Source of the DNA: Acidobacteriota bacterium
GTDB taxonomy: Bacteria > Acidobacteriota > Terriglobia > 20CM-2-55-15
Assembly (NCBI GenBank): GCA_023265365.1
Contig: JAHFTY010000002.1
Span: 13,612-54,404 of the forward strand
Direction of reading: 5' to 3'
Length of the DNA stretch: 40,793 bases
Below are positions 9,886-18,835 of this stretch, piece after piece. How positions within the stretch are numbered: position 1 is the stretch's first letter; every line of letters starts with the position of its first letter. Below the pieces are notes generated by a model. The model saw only the letters and a program-made list of their open reading frames with translations. It searched no databases and was not told where the DNA came from. A program made the position numbers and the translations under genes.

Positions 9886-9892
9886 GGCGGGT

Positions 9893-9898
9893 ATTCTA
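9893..9898 (-). promoter_or_regulatory. -10 box of a probable leaderless promoter for the DUF5916 gene
   Basis: Read leftward this is TAGAAT, ending 7 nt before ATG 9885. Transcription would start at or beside the start codon, and there is no Shine-Dalgarno site between. Several other genes in the window show the same arrangement. Confidence 0.55.
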
Positions 9899-9937
9899 GC
9901 AGGCAAGGTAAAGGAGAACTCCCGGATGTCTCTGCGT

Positions 9938-10510
9938 TCAAATTCCGCTGCCGTGCACGGCTGCGGCGATCAACGCTCGAAGCTTTTCGCCGGGAAGCGG
10001 ACCGGAGGCGGCTTTCATGTTGTCGTGCAGGTGAGCCGGCTTCGATGTTCCGGGAATGGCGCAGGCGATTGCCGGATGAGCGATCACAAACTTCAGCAGA
10101 ATTTGAGGCCAGTTCTCGCAGGCGATTTCTTTCGCCCATGCCGGCAGTGGCTGAGCGCTCAGTTGACGTGCCAGGTTTCCCGCGGCGAGCGGCCGGTTCG
10201 CGATCACGGCGATTCCGCGATCCATGGCCAGCGGGAGAAGACGCTTTTCGGCCTCGCGTTCTGACGCGGAATAGTTGATCTGAACGAAATCCACCGGCTC
10301 CGTGGCGATCAGATCCGCCACGGCATCCTGGGCATCTGCGCGATAGTGCGTCACGCCGATGTAGCGGATGCGGCCGTCCTGTTTCCATCGGCGAAGTGTC
10401 TTCAGGTGGGTTTCCACGTCGACCAGGAAAGTCTGCCAGGTTCCCAGGCCAATGGCCGGGATCGGTTCGCCCGTGGAAGGAATTGTGCGTGTGAGAATCG
10501 GGTTCGTCAT
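9938..10510 (-). pseudogene. Aldo/keto reductase lacking its catalytic segment
   Basis: The 190-residue frame from ATG 10510 starts like a full aldo/keto reductase (IPSTGEPIPAIGLGTWQTF, residues 10-28) and then jumps straight to the middle of the fold (LVDVETHLKTLRRW, RIRYIGVTHY). It continues normally to the C-terminal cofactor-binding part (NRPLAAGNL, CAIPGTSKPAHL). Family members run about 270-330 residues. The missing 80-90 residues hold the Asp, Tyr, Lys and His of the catalytic tetrad, so this product cannot be a normal reductase. The junction lies near 10420-10430 and keeps the frame. A TACAAT box (ATTGTA at 10521-10526) ends 10 nt before the ATG, so it may still be expressed. Alternatives are a decayed gene, an assembly deletion, or a repurposed NADPH-binding fragment. 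Confidence 0.8.
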
Positions 10511-10578
10511 CACGTTGGCGATTGTAAACGTGCGTCCTTCGCGGCGCGAGCGTCCTTTTGCGCCGCGCGCTCTGCGGA

Positions 10579-10610
10579 TAAGCCACTTATTCATTAAGCC
10601 ACTTATTCAT
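10579..10610. repeat. 16-bp tandem repeat, two copies
   Basis: TAAGCCACTTATTCAT occurs twice in perfect tandem (10579-10594 and 10595-10610), upstream of both the reductase remnant and the TonB receptor gene. It may be a slippage duplication; no function is apparent. Confidence 0.85.
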
Positions 10611-10631
10611 TTGCCGACCCGCCGCGATTCT

Positions 10632-10646
10632 TGTATACGGTATACA
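10632..10646. promoter_or_regulatory. Perfect palindrome, probable GntR-family operator
   Basis: TGTATACGGTATACA is a perfect 7-1-7 palindrome 129 bp upstream of the TonB receptor start. Sites built on GTATAC half-sites are typical of FCD-type GntR regulators of sugar-acid and carboxylate genes. The right half (TATACA) could double as a -10 box, which would place repression directly on the promoter. No GntR gene lies in this window, so the regulator is inferred. Confidence 0.55.
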
Positions 10647-10775
10647 GTTTTCCAAAAAAAAGCGGTTCCCCTCACCCCAATACAGACGTTGGCTGCCTGG
10701 GATAACAAGCCGATGAAGGCGCACATCAGGCAACGACCGCTGATCGAAATACAGGAATGCTTTGGAGGGTAAGAA

Positions 10776-13682
10776 ATGAGTGCGAGGAAAGTTTGCTGGT
10801 TACTTTTGATTTTGTTCGGGCTTGCTGTTCCGGCGTTCGCGCAGTTGTCCACCGGCTCAATCGGCGGGACGGTGCAGGATTCGACAGGAGCGGTCATACC
10901 GGGAGTGAGTGTCACGCTGACCAGCGCCGGCGTCATCGGCGGTAATCAGCAGGTCATCACGAACGAGCGCGGCACTTATCAGTTCACGCGTCTCGTCCCG
11001 GGAAAATACAGCGTCAAAGCGGAATTGACCGGCTTCAAGCCCTTTGTTCACGAGAACCTTGCTGTCAATGCGGACGTCACTGTTCGCGCGGACATCAAAC
11101 TCGAAGTCGGAACGGTTGCGGATACCGTCACGGTGACGGGTGAAGCCGCCCTTCTGGATACCACTTCGGCCCTCAATCAGGCCGTGCTCGATCGCGCGTC
11201 CCTGGACAAGCTGCCTACCGGCCACGACCTCTGGTCCATCGGCCGAATGGTTCCGGGCGTTGTTCCCGGCAACTACGATGTCGGCGGGAACCAGTCCTTC
11301 CAGCAGTCGACCCCCACGGTCCATGGCAGCAGCGGAACCGACAATAAATATGCCGTCGACGGACTGGACGTCGCATGGGCGGGCGGCGCCGGCACGGTGA
11401 TGGTTTACTTCGATCCCAACATGTTCGAAGAAATCAATTACCAGGTGGGCAACATCTCCGCCGAGAACCGCCAGGGCGGCGTGGTGATGAACATGGTGAC
11501 GAAAACCGGCACCAATAGTTTCCACGGCTCGTTCATGTTCACCGGTACACGCAAATCCCTGCAGGGAAACAATATTTCGCCGGCTCTGGACAAACAGCTC
11601 CGGCTTCAGATTCCGGCGATCGCCATCGCCGCCAACCCGAATATCCGGTCGGGGCAGCAGATCCAGAGCTTGTTCGATACAGCCGCCAGCCTTTCCGGGC
11701 CGATCGTCAGGAACAAGTTGTGGTTCACAAGCACGTACAAGGTTTCGTCTCTGAATCAGTTCGTCCTCGGCAATTACAATCCGAACGGAACACAGGGTCT
11801 GGACGACAACCGGATCATCAACGGCACGTTCAAAGTGTCCTATCAGTTGAACGACAAGAGCCAGCTCCACTACACCTACAGCCGCAATCTCAAGTACCGG
11901 TATCACCGCCGCACCACGACCTACCAGGAAGACGCCGCATCGCGTTTCCAGGATCAGTGGGCGGACATTCACCAGATGAAGTGGACCAATACGTTTTCCT
12001 CCAAAATGGTCACCGATGCCGGCGTCAGCCTTCAGGTGGGTCCGAGCCCCTACCTGCCCAAAGCGGAAGCCGAAGCGAACGCGAAGCTGGGTCTGTTCCC
12101 GAAGAACGATCAGGCCACCGGCGCATCGACCGTGATGAACAACGGCTACAACACACAGCCGCAGTATCGAATCGCGTCCAACTTCAATTTGAGCTATTTT
12201 GCCGGCCCCCACGAGATCAAGATCGGATACCAGTTCAGCCGGCTGATGTTGCGCAGCAAGACGTGGTCGATCGTCAACTATGCGGATCTTCCCGGAATAC
12301 CGTTCTCTGCCCGGTACAACAACGGCGCGGCGAATGCCGTGCTTCTGTACAACTATCCCGCGGATTCCCGGGTGTTTTCTCAGGAGCACGGAGTCTTCGT
12401 CCAGGACAAATGGACCGTGACCCGAAAACTCACGCTGAACGCAGGCATTCGTTTTGACAATGTCAACTCGTGGGTGCCGCCGCTCTGTCAGCCCAATACG
12501 GCCGTCGTGGCCGGTCAGTGCTTCAAGGAACTCAAGGATCCTGCGATTCCGAAGCTCTTCAACATGGCGCCGCGTTTGTCGTTCATCTATGACCTCTTCG
12601 GTGATGGACGAACGGCGATCAAGGGGTCGGCAAACGTCTATCACATCGGGATCGACTCCAACTATCCGGACCGGCTCAATCCGTACAGTTCGGCCACCAA
12701 TACGTGTAACTGGTCGGATACCAACGGCGACGGCAAGCCCCAGAAAAACGAGATTCCCGGATTCAACTTCAACACGAAGGTGAGTTCCACCGGTTGCACC
12801 GGGTTCAGCTTCGGCAACACCAACGTCTACGACCCCAAGCTCAAGCGTCCGTACAGCGTCGAGTTTTCGGTCGGTCTCCAGCGGGAACTGCCGGGCGGCT
12901 TCGTCCTGTCCGGCACCTATTTCCGTCGCGATACGTGGCGCACGCTCGGCAACGTGAACACGGCCCTGAGCCAAGCGTCCTACGATCCGATCAGTATTAC
13001 GATTCCGGAAAACAGCCAGAAGATGACCATCTATAACATCAAGCCCGCGCTGCAGACGCTCAGCACGTGCACCGGTATTCCGGCCTGTATTTACTGGAGC
13101 AACCACTCGGATCGCGGCGAGTACTTCAACGGCTTCGACCTGACGGTCAACAAGCGGATGAGCCATCGATGGATGATCATGGGTGGATTGAGTTTGAACT
13201 CCGATCAGCGGCGCATTCCGTACCGGCCGGACAATCCAAACCTGAACATCTTCCCAGGCGGCCCGGTGTCCGGAAGCGTTCCGGTCGAGTTCAAGATGTC
13301 CGGAATTTACCAGGCTCCTTTCGGTTTCGAGGTGGCAGCGAATTTCCAGAACTTCTCCGGAAAACCGGAAGCCAAGACCTATCAGATCGGCAGGTCCCTC
13401 GTTCCACAACTCACGGGTACCTCGCTGACCGTCAATCTTGCCGACTTCGGCGCAACGAGCCTGCCGGCTGTCCGGATGCTCGACCTATCGATCGGCCGTG
13501 AATTCCGCCTGACCGAAAAGTTGAAAGCATCACCGAAGATGGAGTTCTTTAACCTGAACAACTCGGCCGCCGTCCAGGGCAGGAGCACCCTGCTGAACGC
13601 CACGGGTGCCAGCGCCTACCTGAATCCCAGCAGCATTCTCAATCCCAGAATGCTCCGCCTCGGTTTGCAGATGAACTTCTAG
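10776..13682 (+). CDS. TonB-dependent receptor with carboxypeptidase-regulatory N-terminal domain
   Basis: 968 residues. ATG 10776 is preceded by a clear GGAGG (10764-10768). A signal peptide (WLLLILFGLAVPAFAQ) is followed by a CarboxypepD_reg-like domain (about 25-110: GSIGGTVQDSTGAVIPGVSV, GKYSVKAELTGF), a plug region (about 115-265, with VHGSSGTDNKYAVDGLDVAW) and a long outer-membrane barrel ending in a terminal Phe (RLGLQMNF). Such OmpA/Oar-like receptors of Acidobacteriota are thought to import oligomers using TonB energy across the outer membrane; the ligand is unknown. A GTATAC palindrome upstream suggests substrate-dependent control. A composite palindromic repeat begins about 110 bp after the stop. 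Confidence 0.92.
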   Translation: MSARKVCWLLLILFGLAVPAFAQLSTGSIGGTVQDSTGAVIPGVSVTLTSAGVIGGNQQVITNERGTYQFTRLVPGKYSVKAELTGFKPFVHENLAVNADVTVRADIKLEVGTVADTVTVTGEAALLDTTSALNQAVLDRASLDKLPTGHDLWSIGRMVPGVVPGNYDVGGNQSFQQSTPTVHGSSGTDNKYAVDGLDVAWAGGAGTVMVYFDPNMFEEINYQVGNISAENRQGGVVMNMVTKTGTNSFHGSFMFTGTRKSLQGNNISPALDKQLRLQIPAIAIAANPNIRSGQQIQSLFDTAASLSGPIVRNKLWFTSTYKVSSLNQFVLGNYNPNGTQGLDDNRIINGTFKVSYQLNDKSQLHYTYSRNLKYRYHRRTTTYQEDAASRFQDQWADIHQMKWTNTFSSKMVTDAGVSLQVGPSPYLPKAEAEANAKLGLFPKNDQATGASTVMNNGYNTQPQYRIASNFNLSYFAGPHEIKIGYQFSRLMLRSKTWSIVNYADLPGIPFSARYNNGAANAVLLYNYPADSRVFSQEHGVFVQDKWTVTRKLTLNAGIRFDNVNSWVPPLCQPNTAVVAGQCFKELKDPAIPKLFNMAPRLSFIYDLFGDGRTAIKGSANVYHIGIDSNYPDRLNPYSSATNTCNWSDTNGDGKPQKNEIPGFNFNTKVSSTGCTGFSFGNTNVYDPKLKRPYSVEFSVGLQRELPGGFVLSGTYFRRDTWRTLGNVNTALSQASYDPISITIPENSQKMTIYNIKPALQTLSTCTGIPACIYWSNHSDRGEYFNGFDLTVNKRMSHRWMIMGGLSLNSDQRRIPYRPDNPNLNIFPGGPVSGSVPVEFKMSGIYQAPFGFEVAANFQNFSGKPEAKTYQIGRSLVPQLTGTSLTVNLADFGATSLPAVRMLDLSIGREFRLTEKLKASPKMEFFNLNNSAAVQGRSTLLNATGASAYLNPSSILNPRMLRLGLQMNF

Positions 13683-13793
13683 CCGTTTCACGCCGTGTTC
13701 GCCCGGGGGCTTGATGTCCCCGGGCTCTCTCCATGAAAATGCTCCCATTCGATACCACCACCGCGCAGCACAGAACTGTGGCTGGACGAGGAC

Positions 13794-14003
13794 TTTTCCC
13801 CGCCTTGGCCAAGGCGGGGTGCCGCGGAGCGGCGGGGCGGTTCGACCAATAAAATCCTTTTCTTGAAAGCACCACCCCGGCGCTTCGCGCCACCCCTCCT
13901 CGTCGAGGAGGGGAAAACGCTTTTCCTCGATTTCGCTTCATTGGGACAGCAGTGCCTCAACGAGGGGAAAACGCTTTTCCTCGATTTCGCCTTATTGGGA
14001 CAG
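13794..14003. repeat. Composite palindromic repeat, copy 1, with tandem-duplicated tail
   Basis: The core (13794-13917) holds a perfect palindrome with arms CCCCGCCTTGG/CCAAGGCGGGG. It also has a GCCGC/GCGGC hairpin, an AT-rich centre (about 13842-13868), a GGCGC-TTC-GCGCC hairpin, and a palindrome with arms CCCCTCCTCG/CGAGGAGGGG. A tail after the core is present twice at a 54-bp period (from 13908 and from 13962), ending TTGGGACAGC. Three more copies lie at 18836, 33121 and 36912. It has no coding capacity and resembles REP/MITE elements. This repeat fills most of the gap between the TonB gene and the zinc-ribbon gene. Confidence 0.9.
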
Positions 14004-14054
14004 CACCGGCGATCAGATGGGTCTTACAACTTCGTGGGCGTTCTCGCGATCCCT

Positions 14055-14249
14055 TCAGGCAGCGACGAGGTCGCCGTCCTCCTCCATCAGGTCAAGCCAT
14101 GACACAACAGGTTCAACGAACTCCCAGAAGCACAGGCTTTGGCACCTCGGGCATCGTGAAAAAGTGTCGTTGCGGTCGAAGAGCGTTTCTTCCCGGCAAC
14201 AGGCTGATGCGTACAGTGCGAGTTGTTTCACGTTTTCCGTCGTTCTCAT
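14055..14249 (-). CDS. Small zinc-ribbon-like protein
   Basis: A 64-residue protein from ATG 14249. Two Cys pairs, ASACCREE near residue 17 and SRCPRCQSLCFWE near residue 33, make a plausible zinc ribbon, followed by an acidic tail (WLDLMEEDGDLVAA). GGGGG about 5 nt before the ATG may serve as a weak ribosome site. A longer rightward frame over the same bases has no protein-like features. Tiny zinc-ribbon proteins of this kind are common; the role (nucleic-acid binding or metal site) is unknown. It lies between the repeat and the divergent cytochrome gene. Confidence 0.6.
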   Translation of the reverse strand: MRTTENVKQLALYASACCREETLFDRNDTFSRCPRCQSLCFWEFVEPVVSWLDLMEEDGDLVAA

Positions 14250-14315
14250 GATGCCCCCATTCCGTTTCTACTCTCCATGCACGGTGCTCGCCAAAACTGG
14301 TATCTTCGCTGAGCT

Positions 14316-15743
14316 ATGGACTTCCGCCGATTTCTGACAATTCTGGTGATCCTTCTGTTCGCCATGGACCGGGGAGCTTTACCCCAGAATTCCACTTTGC
14401 GACCACCTCTGCACAAGGTATGGGACGATGACGCCCTCGCCTCGATGGAACTGCCTCTCGCCAATCCGGCGTCGTCGCCGAAGCACGTGAGTTCGGATTA
14501 TTACTACCGCATGAAGGAACGCGTCATCTACAAGAGCTATCCGATTTATGCGCCAGACAAAGAACCTGCCGGCTACATGGAATCTCTGGCACAGATGGAA
14601 CCTGAAATCCTGGCGCATCCGGCAGGCGAAGACGTGTTCGATGCGCCGATCGGTTATGGCGCGACGTTCAAGGTGTCGCAGGTGCGGGATCCGGAGTGGT
14701 ATCGACTGAACGACGTTCCGGTGACGAAGGACGGCATCATGCCATTCTCGCGATATGTCGTTCGTCAGAAGGGATCCGTCGAGGCCGGCGGAGGGGCATG
14801 CCTGATGTGTCATGCTCGAGTGATGCCGGATGGAACTCTGTTGAAAGGCGCACAGGGAAACTTCCCGGTCGACCGCGCGATTGCGTTTAACCTGCGCGAG
14901 CAGGCCGCCGCCGCGTCAAACCGGAATGCGCTGCTGGACGCGATCCGGTTGGGTCAGCGAACGTTTTTCTCCGTCCCGTGGCGGACTCCCAATCCAATCG
15001 ATCGCATCGACGGGATGTCGCTTGCCGACATCATCGCCACGTTCGACCGCATTCCCGCCGGCGCGACGACGCGCGTCAATCTCAGTCTGTTCCATCCTGC
15101 GCAGATTCCGGATCTGATTGGGGTGAAGGACATCCGTCACCTCGACCACACCGGCATCGTGCGGCAACGTTCCATCGAAGACCTGATGCGGTACGTCGCT
15201 CTCGTCCAGGGCGCCAATTCATTCGACCGGTTTGGAACCTTTGCGCTCCTGGACCCGCTGCCGGATCCGAACCGGCTTGAACGTTACAGCGACGATCAAC
15301 TGCAATCGCTGGCGCAATTCCTCTACGCGCTTCGGCCTCCACCGAATCCGAACAAGGCAAATTCAATCACCGGGCGCGGAAGGAAAGTCTTTGCGGGCGA
15401 AGGGTGTGTCCAATGTCATACGCCTCCGTTGTATACAAACAACAAACTCACACCGGTGGATGGGTTTGACGTGCCACCCGAACACCTTCGCAAATTCCAG
15501 ATCGTCAATCGATCCGCCGGTACCGATCCCGCCCTGGCCCTGGAAACTCGAAAGGGAACCGGTTACTACAAGATCCCATCACTGCGAGGCGTCTGGTATC
15601 GCGGCCCTCTGCAGCACGGCGGCGAGGTCAGGAGTCTTGAAGAATGGCTGAACCCGGCCCGCTCGACCAGGGGCCATCCGTTTGGCCTGAAGCTGAATGC
15701 CACGGATCGCGCAGCTCTCATCGCATTTCTCCGCACGCTCTGA
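14316..15743 (+). CDS. Secreted c-type cytochrome, two haem sites
   Basis: 475 residues from ATG 14316. A signal peptide (FRRFLTILVILLFAMDRGAL) indicates export. Two haem c sites are visible: CLMCH near residue 162 and CVQCH near residue 363. The second site sits in a domain with the order GRKVFAGEGCVQCH, then YYKIPSLRGVWYRGPLQHGG and a final helix. That order resembles the C-terminal domain of MauG/CcpA-type di-haem proteins, which act as periplasmic peroxidases or oxidases. The first domain diverges from that family, so peroxidase activity is only a possibility. A weak TATCTT box ends 9 nt before the ATG. The next TonB receptor starts 78 bp downstream. Confidence 0.82.
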   Translation: MDFRRFLTILVILLFAMDRGALPQNSTLRPPLHKVWDDDALASMELPLANPASSPKHVSSDYYYRMKERVIYKSYPIYAPDKEPAGYMESLAQMEPEILAHPAGEDVFDAPIGYGATFKVSQVRDPEWYRLNDVPVTKDGIMPFSRYVVRQKGSVEAGGGACLMCHARVMPDGTLLKGAQGNFPVDRAIAFNLREQAAAASNRNALLDAIRLGQRTFFSVPWRTPNPIDRIDGMSLADIIATFDRIPAGATTRVNLSLFHPAQIPDLIGVKDIRHLDHTGIVRQRSIEDLMRYVALVQGANSFDRFGTFALLDPLPDPNRLERYSDDQLQSLAQFLYALRPPPNPNKANSITGRGRKVFAGEGCVQCHTPPLYTNNKLTPVDGFDVPPEHLRKFQIVNRSAGTDPALALETRKGTGYYKIPSLRGVWYRGPLQHGGEVRSLEEWLNPARSTRGHPFGLKLNATDRAALIAFLRTL

Positions 15744-15807
15744 TTGAACAACCATATAAAACCGTATTGAACTGCTTGTTCCGGTGGAGGACTACCGCAT
15801 CGTAATG

Positions 15808-15813
15808 TATAAA
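15808..15813 (+). promoter_or_regulatory. -10 box of a probable leaderless promoter for TonB receptor 2
   Basis: TATAAA ends 8 nt before ATG 15822, and no purine-rich ribosome site lies between. This suggests a separate promoter rather than read-through from the cytochrome gene. Confidence 0.5.
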
Positions 15814-15821
15814 ACTCCTTC

Positions 15822-18800
15822 ATGCTTCAGATTGCGTTGCTGCTGGCATTATTTCAGGCTCAACTCTCCGGCGAGGTGACCGACGCCTCCGGCGCCGTGG
15901 CGCCGGGAGCCACTGTGGTTCTCACTGAACTGCAGACGGACGCGGAACTTCGTGCGGTCGCGGGGGTCGATGGAAGCTACGCGTTTGCGCTGGTTCGTTC
16001 CGGCCTCTACCGGATTGAAGTTCGGATGACGGGTTTTGAGAAGATCGTCCGCGAAGGTATTTCCATCTCAACGGGCGACCATCTCCGGCTCGACTTCCAG
16101 CTTCGCCCGGAGGGCGGCTCGACTTCGGTGACGGTACAGCCGGATGCGCTGATGTTGCGCGCGGACGCTGCGAATCTCGGTCAGACTGTCGACGGACGCA
16201 GGATAACGGACCTGCCCCTGAATGGGCGATCGTTTGTGACGCTCGCGCAATTGGCTCCGGGAGTTGCGCTTCCGCCGAATTCCTCTCTTCCCCGTATCAA
16301 TGGCGGCCGGCCCCGGACGAACGAATACCTTTACGACGGGATTTCCGTGCTGCTGCCGGAGCCGGGCCAGGTCGCGTTCATGCCGGTGATCGATTCGATA
16401 CGCGAGTTCAGGATCGAGATCAACAGCCCTTCAGCGGAGTTCGGCCGCTTCAATGGCGGCGTCGTGAACCTCACCATGAAGTCGGGAACCAACCAGTTTC
16501 ATGGATCGATCTTCGAGTTCTTCCGCAATGAGGCGCTCAATGCCCGCAACCTCTTCGCGCCGGCAGCCAAACCCCGGTTCCGGCGCCACCAGTTTGGTTT
16601 CGTTCTGGGCGGACCCATCGTCCGGAACCGCGCGTTCTTCTTCGCCGACTACCAGGGTTTGCGGCAGGAGATCGGTCGCGTGCGCATTTCCACCGTGCCG
16701 CTGGAGGAACAACGTCAAGGCGGACGAATCGATCCCGTGACCGCGGCGCTGCTTCTTCGATATCCGCTTCCCAATGCTCCCGGACCCGTGAACAACTTTA
16801 TGCGTGTTGGAAACGAGAGCAGCCACCAGGATCAGGGCGACCTGCGCATCGATCACCAGATCACGTCGGCGAGCCGGATGTTCGCGCGGCTCTCCCGGCT
16901 GGTGGATTTTCAGAATCCCGTCACGCCCTTGCCGGACGGCAGCGGTGCGCTGACGGCGGGCGCGCTGGGGCATATGCGAACGTTGGGCGATTCCTTTGCC
17001 GCAGGTATTCTGCGCTCCGGTTCCCGCATCACCAACGAGGGCCGCCTCGGCATCACCCGCCGGTCATTACGTTCGGCTGCGCTCGCCCTGGCAACCTATG
17101 TCATTCCGGGATATCAACAGATCGGGCCGACGCCGGGAGCGTTCGCGCGGAACCGCACGGGCGTGACGGAGATTGCCGACACTCTGGCCTTTCAGCGCGG
17201 GCGGCATCTGATCAAGACGGGTTTCGATTTCCGATGGGAGCGTATGGATGCGTTTCAGCAGTCCTCCCCGTTCGGGGTCTTCACCTTCAGCGCCGCTCAA
17301 ACGGGGTCTGCGTTCTCCAGTTTTCTTCTGGGACTGGTCGATCGATACAGCATCGACCTGCAGCAAAAGACGCTGAGGCCTCGAGCGCGAATTCAGGAAT
17401 ATTTCTTTCAGGATGACTGGAAGTCGTCGCGCCGGCTGGCGCTCAACCTGGGCGTCCGTTACACGCTCAATTTCCCGTCGACGGAGGTTGATGACCAGGG
17501 CGCTGTTTTCAATCTTCGGACGGAGCAACTCGACTTCCTGGGGCAGAATGGCTTTTCGCGTTCGGCGCGCCAGCTTCACAAGTTGAACTTCGGTCCCCGC
17601 CTCGGGGTTGCGTATCGGCTGAACGAGGAAACGGCGGTGCGTTCCGGGTACGCGCTGGTATGGATCGAACAGTCCGGCATTACGACTCCGTTTACGAATC
17701 CGTACTTTCCCTTTGTGCAGACATTGACCGAGCGGTCGCTGGACGGCGTAAGTCCGGCTTTTTCCCTGTCACAAGGGCCGGGCGTCGCGTGGATGCCGCC
17801 CAGTGCCGGTTCGTCCCTGGGCCAGGGCGCGTTTGCAGTCGACCGGCAACTGGGTTCCGGTTACGTTCAACAGTGGAATGTCTCGATCCAGCGCCAGCTG
17901 AATCCGGAGACTCTCATCGAGCTTGCCTGGGCCGGATCGAAAATCACGCATGTCGGCATTCCGGACACGAATCTGAATCAACTGGCGCCGCGGCAACTGG
18001 CTCTCGGCTCACAGCTCCTGGAGTCCGTTGCCAATCCGTATTTCGGCGTCATCCCCCGATCGTCGTCGCTCGGCGCTCCGGCCATTTCACGAGCGCAGTT
18101 GCTGAAGCCGTATCCCCGGTTCACGAATATCACCCTCTTCAGAAACAATGTCGGAAACTCGAACTACAACGCCTTTCAGGCGAAGATCGACAGGAGGTTT
18201 TCATCCGGCCTTTCCTTTCTCGCAAGCTACACAAGGTCGAAGTTGATCGATGAAGCCTCATCGGTTTTCGACGCATCCATCCTCTCCGGACCTACAACGG
18301 ACGTTCCTGTCGCCGACTCACACAATCGCCGGCTGGAACGCGATGTCTCCACCGGCGATATCCCGAATATCTTCGTGGCGAGCATCTCATACGATTTGGG
18401 GCACGGCTGGTCTGTTGCGGTCATTGCGACCTGTCAGTCCGGAACGCCTCTGGCCGTGACCCAGATAACGAACTTCAATTCGTTCGCCGGCTTTGGCGCG
18501 CAACGGCCGGATCGCCTCGGCAGGACGGCGCTTTCGCGGCGGGAGCGCTCGACATCGCGTTTCTTCGACACGTCTGCGTTTTCGATCGCGCCTCAGTTCA
18601 CGTTGGGCAACAGCTCGCGCAATCCGGTTCGAGGGCCCGGTTATGGAAGCGCGGACATCGCCGTTACCAAGCGGATTCGGGCTGCGGAACTTCGGGCTGA
18701 GGTCTTCAATCTGACGAACACGCCGCCGCTGGGTATTCCGAATGTCCTGGCCGGATCTCCGGGCTTCGGCACGATTAATTCGGCGGGCGATCCGCGCGTG

Positions 18801-18830
18801 TTCCAACTGGCGCTCAAACTCCGCTTTTGA
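15822..18830 (+). CDS. TonB-dependent receptor with carboxypeptidase-regulatory N-terminal domain
   Basis: 1002 residues. The start is close to the export signal, which is very short (LQIALLLALFQAQ). A CarboxypepD_reg-like domain follows (about 15-95: LSGEVTDASGAVAPGATVV, GLYRIEVRMTGFEKIV). The plug contains ITDLPLNGRSFVTLAQLAPG and NGGRPRTNEYLYDGI (about 128-175). The remainder is a strand-rich barrel ending in Phe (LALKLRF). The NGR(S/N)F plug motif is typical of acidobacterial Oar-like receptors. It shares its type, but little close sequence, with the receptor at 10776, so the two probably recognise different ligands. A palindromic repeat begins 6 bp after the stop and may act as terminator. 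Confidence 0.92.
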   Translation: MLQIALLLALFQAQLSGEVTDASGAVAPGATVVLTELQTDAELRAVAGVDGSYAFALVRSGLYRIEVRMTGFEKIVREGISISTGDHLRLDFQLRPEGGSTSVTVQPDALMLRADAANLGQTVDGRRITDLPLNGRSFVTLAQLAPGVALPPNSSLPRINGGRPRTNEYLYDGISVLLPEPGQVAFMPVIDSIREFRIEINSPSAEFGRFNGGVVNLTMKSGTNQFHGSIFEFFRNEALNARNLFAPAAKPRFRRHQFGFVLGGPIVRNRAFFFADYQGLRQEIGRVRISTVPLEEQRQGGRIDPVTAALLLRYPLPNAPGPVNNFMRVGNESSHQDQGDLRIDHQITSASRMFARLSRLVDFQNPVTPLPDGSGALTAGALGHMRTLGDSFAAGILRSGSRITNEGRLGITRRSLRSAALALATYVIPGYQQIGPTPGAFARNRTGVTEIADTLAFQRGRHLIKTGFDFRWERMDAFQQSSPFGVFTFSAAQTGSAFSSFLLGLVDRYSIDLQQKTLRPRARIQEYFFQDDWKSSRRLALNLGVRYTLNFPSTEVDDQGAVFNLRTEQLDFLGQNGFSRSARQLHKLNFGPRLGVAYRLNEETAVRSGYALVWIEQSGITTPFTNPYFPFVQTLTERSLDGVSPAFSLSQGPGVAWMPPSAGSSLGQGAFAVDRQLGSGYVQQWNVSIQRQLNPETLIELAWAGSKITHVGIPDTNLNQLAPRQLALGSQLLESVANPYFGVIPRSSSLGAPAISRAQLLKPYPRFTNITLFRNNVGNSNYNAFQAKIDRRFSSGLSFLASYTRSKLIDEASSVFDASILSGPTTDVPVADSHNRRLERDVSTGDIPNIFVASISYDLGHGWSVAVIATCQSGTPLAVTQITNFNSFAGFGAQRPDRLGRTALSRRERSTSRFFDTSAFSIAPQFTLGNSSRNPVRGPGYGSADIAVTKRIRAAELRAEVFNLTNTPPLGIPNVLAGSPGFGTINSAGDPRVFQLALKLRF

Positions 18831-18835
18831 AAATG

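Noticed and set aside
10857-13409. An 850-codon leftward open frame
   Set aside because: Fully antisense to TonB receptor 1, which has a clear signal peptide, plug and barrel; the antisense product has no recognisable domain.
13639-13960. Short frames with ARSAGVVL-type sequences at all palindromic repeats
   Set aside because: They are translations of the repeat hairpins and recur wherever the repeat occurs; no start signals or protein-like composition.
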